A DNA stretch of 64,000 nucleotides, taken from the NCBI GenBank assembly GCA_905182405.1, contig CAJJBQ010000002.1:620001-684000 (forward strand), read 5' to 3'. This stretch comes from Akkermansiaceae bacterium. GTDB taxonomy: Bacteria > Verrucomicrobiota > Verrucomicrobiia > Verrucomicrobiales > Akkermansiaceae. Positions within the stretch are counted from its first letter, which is position 1. The number at the start of each line of letters is the position of its first letter. Below are positions 58,940-64,000 of the stretch, piece after piece. The translations under genes were made by a program, and so were the position numbers. The notes below the pieces were generated by a model. That model was given only the letters and a program-made list of their open reading frames with translations. It had not been told where the DNA came from and did no database searches.

Positions 58940-59386
58940 ATGAAAACCACTATATCCACTATCGCTGTAGTCTTCGCGACATCCCTATTTAGCCAAGCTG
59001 AACCTGAAGAAGGCAAAGGCAAGCGCCCAGCACCTCCAGCAGAAATGATCGCCAAGTTTGACAAAGACGGTGACGGCAAACTCAGCGCAGAAGAGCGCAA
59101 GGCTCTCATGGAAGGTCGCAAAGCAGAAATGCTCAAGAAGTTCGACAAGGACGGCGACGGAAAACTCAGCACAGAAGAACGCAAGGCTCTTATGAAAAGT
59201 CGCAAGGCAGAAATGCTCAAAAAGTTCGACAAAGACGGCGACGGAAAACTCAGCGCAGAGGAGCGTAAGGCCATGCCTCCGCGTGCGGAACGCAGTGGAG
59301 GTCGTCAAGGGAAGCCAGGAAGAAAAGGCAAGGCCGGCAAGCCAGGTGAGGGAAAAGGACCTAAAGGCGATCCTGAAGGGAAGTAA
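58940..59386 (+). CDS. Small exported EF-hand repeat protein
   Basis: 148 residues: signal peptide (MKTTISTIAVVFATSLFSQA), then three calcium-binding loops (each DKDGDGKLSxEE) within near-identical units of about 32 residues (AEMLKKFDKDGDGKLS; EERKALM), and a Gly/Lys/Arg-rich basic tail. Each loop has Asp at positions 1, 3 and 5 and Glu at 12, good Ca2+ ligands. The DNA repeats of about 96 bp indicate recent internal duplication. Periplasmic calcium buffering or matrix binding is possible; no partner is known. It lies alone, divergent from cdsA, with its own terminator. Confidence 0.85.
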   Translation: MKTTISTIAVVFATSLFSQAEPEEGKGKRPAPPAEMIAKFDKDGDGKLSAEERKALMEGRKAEMLKKFDKDGDGKLSTEERKALMKSRKAEMLKKFDKDGDGKLSAEERKAMPPRAERSGGRQGKPGRKGKAGKPGEGKGPKGDPEGK

Positions 59387-59414
59387 TCTCCTCCCCCCAT
59401 TCGTTAATCAATTC

Positions 59415-59445
59415 AAAGGCAGGCCTCACGACCTGCCTTTTTTTG
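59415..59445 (+). terminator. Rho-independent terminator of the EF-hand gene
   Basis: The hairpin AAAGGCAGGC-CTCACGA-CCTGCCTTT is followed by a T-run about 30 bp after the stop codon. Confidence 0.85.
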
Positions 59446-59556
59446 TGATCACTAATCATTGACCTAAATCTCGAAATACGGGACCAAAATCTGAGGGGCA
59501 CCCACCTTGGTTCGACAATCCAATCTTCCGTTCGCCATCAGCTTTTCCCCCAGAAC

Positions 59557-59590
59557 AAAAAAAGCAGTCCTCACGGACTGCCTTTTGAAA
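59557..59590 (-). terminator. Rho-independent terminator of fusA
   Basis: On the minus strand the hairpin GGCAGTCC-GTGA-GGACTGC is followed by eight T residues. It lies about 20 bp beyond the fusA stop at 59608-59610. Confidence 0.85.
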
Positions 59591-59607
59591 AGTAAAATTA
59601 ACCAAAA

Positions 59608-61701
59608 TTACTTCTTCCTCTTCTCTTCCTCGCGCTCCTTGGCATCTGCGATGACCTTCTCGGAGATGTTTTTCGGACAAGCTGCGTAATGCTCAAATTC
59701 CATCGAAAACTGACCACGACCAGAAGTCATGGTTCGAAGGTCACCGATGTAGCCAAACATCTCGGAAAGAGGTGCCTGAGCCTTGATGCGGATACCACCG
59801 GAAGCGGTGTCCTGAGATTGAATCATGCCACGACGACGATTCAGGTCACCAATAACATCACCGACGTGATTTTCAGGAGTGAAGACATCCAACTTCATAA
59901 TCGGCTCAAGAATCTGAGCACCGGCCTTAGGCACGGACTGACGATAAGCCGCTCTAGCTGCGATCTCGAACGCTACCGCCGAGGAGTCAACTGCGTGGAA
60001 AGCTCCATCATTCAGAGTGACATTGAAGTCCAAACAGGGATAACCCGCAAGAACACCCTTTACGAGTGAGGTCTTAAATCCTTTTTCAACAGCAGACCAA
60101 AATTCCTTGGGAACGTTACCACCAACAACCTTGGACTCGAACTGGAATCCTTCGCCTGGCTCAAGAGGAGTCAGGGTGTAGTCGATCTTAGCGAACTGAC
60201 CAGAACCACCAGACTGTTTCTTGTGCGTGTAACTGTCTGTAAGCTCCTTGGTAATAGTCTCGCGGTATGCCACCTGAGGGGCACCCACGATCACTTCAAC
60301 CCCGTGAGTCCGCTTCAGGATGTCGACTTTAATATCGAGGTGAAGCTCACCCATTCCCTTAAGAATGGTCTCACCCGAGTCGAGATCAGTCTCGACGCGG
60401 AAGGAAGGGTCTTCCTGAATCATCTTACCAAGCGCAATACTCAGCTTCTCGGCGTTCGCCTTGTCGATTGCTGAGACGGCGAGCGAGATCACGGGATCCG
60501 GAAATACCATTGGCTCAAGAGTCGCTGGCTTATCTTTGGAGCACAGAGTGTGTCCAGTTTGAACATTCTTCAAACCGACCAGAGCAATAATATCACCCGC
60601 TTGGGCGCTATCGAGTTCCGTCCGGGTGTCAGCATGCATCTCCACGAGACGGCCAACACGCTCATTCTTACCGGTGAAGGTGTTGAGAATGGTGTCACCC
60701 TTCTTAAGGCTACCCGAGTAAATACGAGTGAAAGTCAGGGCGCCAAACTGGTCGTCCATGATCTTGAAAGCAAGGGCACGAAGAGGGCCACTTGGATCTG
60801 CAAGGGCGACTTCGCCAGTCTTGTTTCCCTCATCATCAAACTCGGGCTCAGGAGGAACTTCGAGAGGAGATGGAAGGTAGTCTACAACTCCATTAAGAAC
60901 GTTTTGAACTCCCTTATTCTTGAAAGCGGAACCACAGAATGCAGGGAAAAAATCTAGAGCGATGGTGCCCTTACGGATGCACTTCTTAATGGTCGCGATG
61001 TCAGGAATATTCCCTTCAAGGTAAGATTCCATCACTTCATCGTCCTGCTCCACGGCAGTGTCAATGAGCTCATCGTGATACTTCTGAGCGATTTCCTTGA
61101 GATCTTCTGGAATCTCGGTGATTTCAAAGTTTTCAGGCAAACCAGTGTCGTCCCAAATAAAAGCCTTCATTTCGAGGACATCGACAACTCCCACAAAGGA
61201 ATCCTCAAAACCAATCGGGATCGTCATGACGAGCGGCTTGGCACCAAGAATATCCTTGGTCTGCTGAATGACGCTGAAAAAGTCAGCGCCGATGCGGTCG
61301 AGCTTGTTGACGAAGATAATCCGAGCAACTTCCGAGTCGTTCGCGTAGCGCCAGTTCGTCTCGGACTGAGGCTCAACGCCTCCAGATCCACAAAAAACAC
61401 CGACACCGCCGTCGAGCACTTTCAAAGAACGATAAACTTCAATTGTAAAGTCAACGTGTCCCGGCGTATCGATAATGTTCATCCGGTGGTCATCCCAGAA
61501 ACAAGTAGTGGCAGCAGACTGAATCGTAATCCCCCGCTCTGCTTCCTGCTCCATGAAGTCCGTGGTGGACTCACCATCGTGAACCTCACCGGTCTTGTGA
61601 ATCTTACCAGTGAGCTTAAGAATCCGCTCGGTGGTGGTGGTCTTTCCAGCATCAACGTGTGCGAAGATGCCGATGTTCCGGTATTTGCTGAGATCAATCA
61701 T
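59608..61701 (-). CDS. fusA: Elongation factor G
   Basis: 697 residues, full length. It is the translocase GTPase of translation. G1 [20 protein letters not shown], switch region [16 protein letters not shown]3 DTPGHVDF, G4 NKLDRIG are all present. Domains II-V follow, including [20 protein letters not shown] and the C-terminal [20 protein letters not shown] then [20 protein letters not shown]. It stands alone, not in a str operon with rpsL, rpsG and tuf, so it may be one of two EF-G copies in the genome. A strong terminator follows. Confidence 0.96.
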   Translation of the reverse strand: MIDLSKYRNIGIFAHVDAGKTTTTERILKLTGKIHKTGEVHDGESTTDFMEQEAERGITIQSAATTCFWDDHRMNIIDTPGHVDFTIEVYRSLKVLDGGVGVFCGSGGVEPQSETNWRYANDSEVARIIFVNKLDRIGADFFSVIQQTKDILGAKPLVMTIPIGFEDSFVGVVDVLEMKAFIWDDTGLPENFEITEIPEDLKEIAQKYHDELIDTAVEQDDEVMESYLEGNIPDIATIKKCIRKGTIALDFFPAFCGSAFKNKGVQNVLNGVVDYLPSPLEVPPEPEFDDEGNKTGEVALADPSGPLRALAFKIMDDQFGALTFTRIYSGSLKKGDTILNTFTGKNERVGRLVEMHADTRTELDSAQAGDIIALVGLKNVQTGHTLCSKDKPATLEPMVFPDPVISLAVSAIDKANAEKLSIALGKMIQEDPSFRVETDLDSGETILKGMGELHLDIKVDILKRTHGVEVIVGAPQVAYRETITKELTDSYTHKKQSGGSGQFAKIDYTLTPLEPGEGFQFESKVVGGNVPKEFWSAVEKGFKTSLVKGVLAGYPCLDFNVTLNDGAFHAVDSSAVAFEIAARAAYRQSVPKAGAQILEPIMKLDVFTPENHVGDVIGDLNRRRGMIQSQDTASGGIRIKAQAPLSEMFGYIGDLRTMTSGRGQFSMEFEHYAACPKNISEKVIADAKEREEEKRKK

Positions 61702-61805
61702 GATGTAATGTCTAGGGAAAGATCGCGGTTTATGCCGGCAGTCGGTCTTTTGTCGAGCTTAGAGCGCGACTTTTTCACCTTTTTCTCTTCTTTCTAAAAA
61801 GATGA

Positions 61806-62510
61806 TTAGTCGGTGATTTTCAGCTGAATCTCTTTATAATAAACCGTACTCTTGGGATCATGGGCCTGAAAAGCGATCGTTCCACGACCCAGCTTGCGCC
61901 CTTTTGTGTTGGCACTTGGCCCTTCCCAATCTTTCGGCTCCGTAAATTCCACCGTTGTTTCTCCGTTCACCTTGAGGATAATCTTGCTTCCTTTTACGAT
62001 GATGTGGTAGTCAAACCACACCTCGTCCTTGCTCACTGCTTCCTTGATCCGTAGGTTAACGGCGCCCTTCCTTACTTCCACAAACGGAGCCTGCTTCTGA
62101 GTGGGGTCGACCCAAAGATTAACCACGCCATACAGGCTCCCCGTCCTCTTGGGATCAACTTGGGTGGAATTGACTTGGGCTTCGTAGCCCTTCTCCGGCC
62201 AGCCTTCTTTTTGGTATTGGGTGGCAAAGTAGACTCCTGAGTTTGATCCGAAAGTGGTCTTGGCCTTGAGCTTTAGCTCGAAATTCCGGAACGCAACATT
62301 TCCGTCTTTTCCGACATAGAAAAGGTGGGCCCGGTCCCCCGTCACCTTCAATTCGCCGTTCGCTTCCACCGAAAAGGCGGCCGGATTATCTTCGCTGGGC
62401 TTCCAACCTTCGAGGGTCTTACCATCGAAGATGGAAACAAAACCATCCTGCGCCACTAAGGACCCAGCAGCACAGAGGCTACATACCGCTAAAAGTATCA
62501 ACTTAAACAT
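61806..62510 (-). CDS. Exported DUF1080 (3-keto-disaccharide hydrolase domain) protein
   Basis: 234 residues from ATG 62510 (signal peptide MFKLILLAVCSLCAAGSLVA); the upstream frame to 62585 is an extension without signal-like features. The DUF1080 jelly-roll is clear: GFVSIFDGKTLEGWKPSE, FRNFELKLKAKTTFGSNSGV, WFDYHIIVKGSKIILKVNGE and GRGTIAFQAHDPKSTVYYKE. The domain is similar to concanavalin-type glucanase folds and includes 3-keto-glycoside hydrolases of PVC and Bacteroidetes. It is abundant in Verrucomicrobiota. The substrate is unknown. It is monocistronic by position. Confidence 0.92.
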   Translation of the reverse strand: MFKLILLAVCSLCAAGSLVAQDGFVSIFDGKTLEGWKPSEDNPAAFSVEANGELKVTGDRAHLFYVGKDGNVAFRNFELKLKAKTTFGSNSGVYFATQYQKEGWPEKGYEAQVNSTQVDPKRTGSLYGVVNLWVDPTQKQAPFVEVRKGAVNLRIKEAVSKDEVWFDYHIIVKGSKIILKVNGETTVEFTEPKDWEGPSANTKGRKLGRGTIAFQAHDPKSTVYYKEIQLKITD

Positions 62511-62633
62511 CGGTGAGAGCTTAGGGGGAAGTAAGAAGACGAACAATAAAGAAAAGTCCATCAATATTAGGTCTTCCCCGCCCAACTAAGATCCTTTCGA
62601 CCGCAAACTCCTAGTAGAATAGTGCGAGCCTAT

Positions 62634-63998
62634 TCAGTCCGCGATACTCGTCTCAAATCTCGCCGGATTTTCCTCTTTCCACAATTTCCAGCACGCCAGG
62701 AATCCGGGCGCGAAGTCTTCCGGGACCCCATTTACCCAGGCCTCGATTTGCTCCATCGTGAACCACTCACCATATTCGATTTCGACGCAGGGGAAACGGA
62801 CTTTTTCTTGGGCAAGGGTGGCGTAGACTCGGACGTGCTCCCAGCCGGTGTTTGTGTGGGCTCCTAGCTTACCCACTTCTTTAAGGTCGTGATCTTCGAG
62901 GCCGAGTTCTTCGGCAAGTTCGCGCGTGGCGCACGCTGCGTAATCCTCGCCCGAATCGACATGACCAGCCGCGCTCGAATCCCAGAGGCCGGGGCATTTA
63001 TCTTTAAGGCGGGAGCGCTTTTGCAAGAATATTTCACGGTGTTTATTGAGCACAAAGATGTGGACCGCCCGATGCGTGAGATCATCGCGGTGGATAACAT
63101 CGCGACGCTCGGAGCGGATCACCTCGTCGTTTTCATCGACCACATCGAGTATCTCGCCCGCACCCTGCCCTTCTTCCTTTTTAAAAAAGGGATCGACAAG
63201 ACGAGTAAGTGAGACCCAATCAGCGAGAGTGAGTTCCTCGGCTCGTGCGGTGGGGCTGAGGCTGAGTTCCGAGCTGGCGGTCTCCCAGTCGATCCCATCA
63301 GGGAGATTTTTGCGGAGCTGCTTCCTGCGCTGAGCAAAACCACGGCGAACGAGTTCGTCGAAAAGCTTACGATCATGCACCGGAAGGCTGGCCTGTCGCG
63401 GCTCGAGGCTCATCACGGTGGAATCGATCAGCGGTTTGGGAAAAAAGCAGCTTGGTGGGACAATTTTCACCCGGGCTCCCTCCCACTCGCACTGCATCCG
63501 GAGGGTGAGCACGCCGTAGTCCTTGCACTTGGGTCCTGCCAGGATTCGGTCGATCATCTCCTTTTGGAGCATCAGAATCGCTTTCGTAAAAGGTGACGGG
63601 CCCTTGAGAAAGTTCCGCAAAATAGCCCCGCCGGCCGAATAGGGAAGATTCCCAAGCAGTTTGATATTTTTATAAGCAAAGAAGCGGCGCACATCAATGC
63701 GCACCGCGTCCTCACAAATGACAGTCACTTCGGGATGATCGCCAAAGCGTCTAATCAAGTACTCCGCGAGCCTACGGTCATATTCGACTAGGATAATACG
63801 AGCCACTTTTCCAATGAGATGCTCCGTGAGCGCGCCCGTTCCCGGTCCCACCTCCACGACAGTATCGCCCGGCTGTGGGTCGAGAAGATTGACAATCCCC
63901 TCCGCCGTATTTTGATCAACGAGGAAGTTTTGCCCCAACTTGCGCGAGGGCGTCACCCCGACTTCAGCGAGGACTTCTTTCAATTCAGTGAGGGTCAC
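62634..63998 (-). CDS. rsmA: 16S rRNA dimethyltransferase RsmA (KsgA) fused to a Nudix hydrolase domain
   Basis: 454 residues from a GTG at 63998, within two bases of the window edge, so the true start could lie just outside. Residues 1-270 are RsmA, which dimethylates two adjacent adenines near the 3' end of 16S rRNA. The SAM site is GQNFLVD (22-28), VVEVGPGTGAL (47-57) and the catalytic NLPY (117-120). Residues 280-454 are a Nudix hydrolase with a complete box at 345-367 (GHVDSGEDYAACATRELAEE then LGL). Typical RsmA ends at about 270-280 residues, so the C-terminus is an added enzyme domain resembling the YfcD/Idi-like class. The frame is uninterrupted. Confidence 0.93.
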   Translation of the reverse strand: MTLTELKEVLAEVGVTPSRKLGQNFLVDQNTAEGIVNLLDPQPGDTVVEVGPGTGALTEHLIGKVARIILVEYDRRLAEYLIRRFGDHPEVTVICEDAVRIDVRRFFAYKNIKLLGNLPYSAGGAILRNFLKGPSPFTKAILMLQKEMIDRILAGPKCKDYGVLTLRMQCEWEGARVKIVPPSCFFPKPLIDSTVMSLEPRQASLPVHDRKLFDELVRRGFAQRRKQLRKNLPDGIDWETASSELSLSPTARAEELTLADWVSLTRLVDPFFKKEEGQGAGEILDVVDENDEVIRSERRDVIHRDDLTHRAVHIFVLNKHREIFLQKRSRLKDKCPGLWDSSAAGHVDSGEDYAACATRELAEELGLEDHDLKEVGKLGAHTNTGWEHVRVYATLAQEKVRFPCVEIEYGEWFTMEQIEAWVNGVPEDFAPGFLACWKLWKEENPARFETSIAD

Positions 63999-64000
63999 AG

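Noticed and set aside
59040..59280. Tandem repeats considered as a CRISPR-like array
   Set aside because: The repeats are contiguous 96 bp coding units with no spacers and encode EF-hands.

Overview
The window looks like a chromosome segment from a member of the Verrucomicrobiota (PVC superphylum). This is an inference from gene content. There are three DUF1549/DUF1553 plus DUF1501 gene pairs (planctomycete-type cytochrome C proteins with CxxCH motifs and a Tat-type partner), a sulfatase, a CotH-kinase protein, DUF1080, DUF4159 and DUF5690 proteins, and very large periplasmic TPR proteins. The GC content is moderately high and coding sequences favour CTC/CGC codons. No rRNA, CRISPR array, prophage or origin was seen.

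Layout. 1-701 is the 3' end of a PQQ-like beta-propeller gene, followed by a decayed IS3-family element (881-1943). 2143-20160 is a long, tightly packed plus-strand block: a DUF1549/DUF1553 protein, a DUF1501 protein, a 726-residue TPR protein, a giant ~2,380-residue TPR/beta-repeat protein (frameshifted near its 3' end), ExbB/TolQ, two ExbD/TolR proteins, a single-span proline-rich protein, a DUF4159 membrane protein and another TPR protein. Overlapping stops and starts point to one transcript. I read it as an uncharacterised proton-motive-force-driven cell-envelope machine and consider it the most interesting system here.

20504-24983 (minus strand) holds a second DUF1549/DUF1501 pair. 25896-30106 carries a membrane/coiled-coil protein, a dead beta-barrel-like gene, and a methyltransferase overlapping a DUF5690-type transporter. 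30185-36766 begins with a deleted insertion sequence, followed by a third DUF1549/DUF1501 pair (the first gene frameshifted) and a sulfatase. 36.9-43.2 kb is a gene graveyard: transposase pieces, a DUF1501 tail, a vsr remnant, a pRiA4b ORF-3 remnant, a HAD phosphatase remnant and copies of a dispersed ~60-80 bp repeat. Two intact genes sit inside it (CotH kinase, and a TMEM43-TerB fusion).

From 43.2 kb onward the content is mostly core: an MFS transporter, tRNA-Ser, fabD, tRNA-Asp, an S10 peptidase, a DUF4870 protein, tRNA-Gln, then prfA-prmC-murA-der-oppD-like. A short scar (54.5-56.7 kb) follows, with a LuxR fragment, repeat copies, a lone IS3 end, a frameshifted Gfo/Idh/MocA gene and a signal-peptide stub. 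The window closes with cdsA-dxr, an EF-hand repeat protein, fusA, a DUF1080 protein and an rsmA gene fused to a Nudix hydrolase domain.
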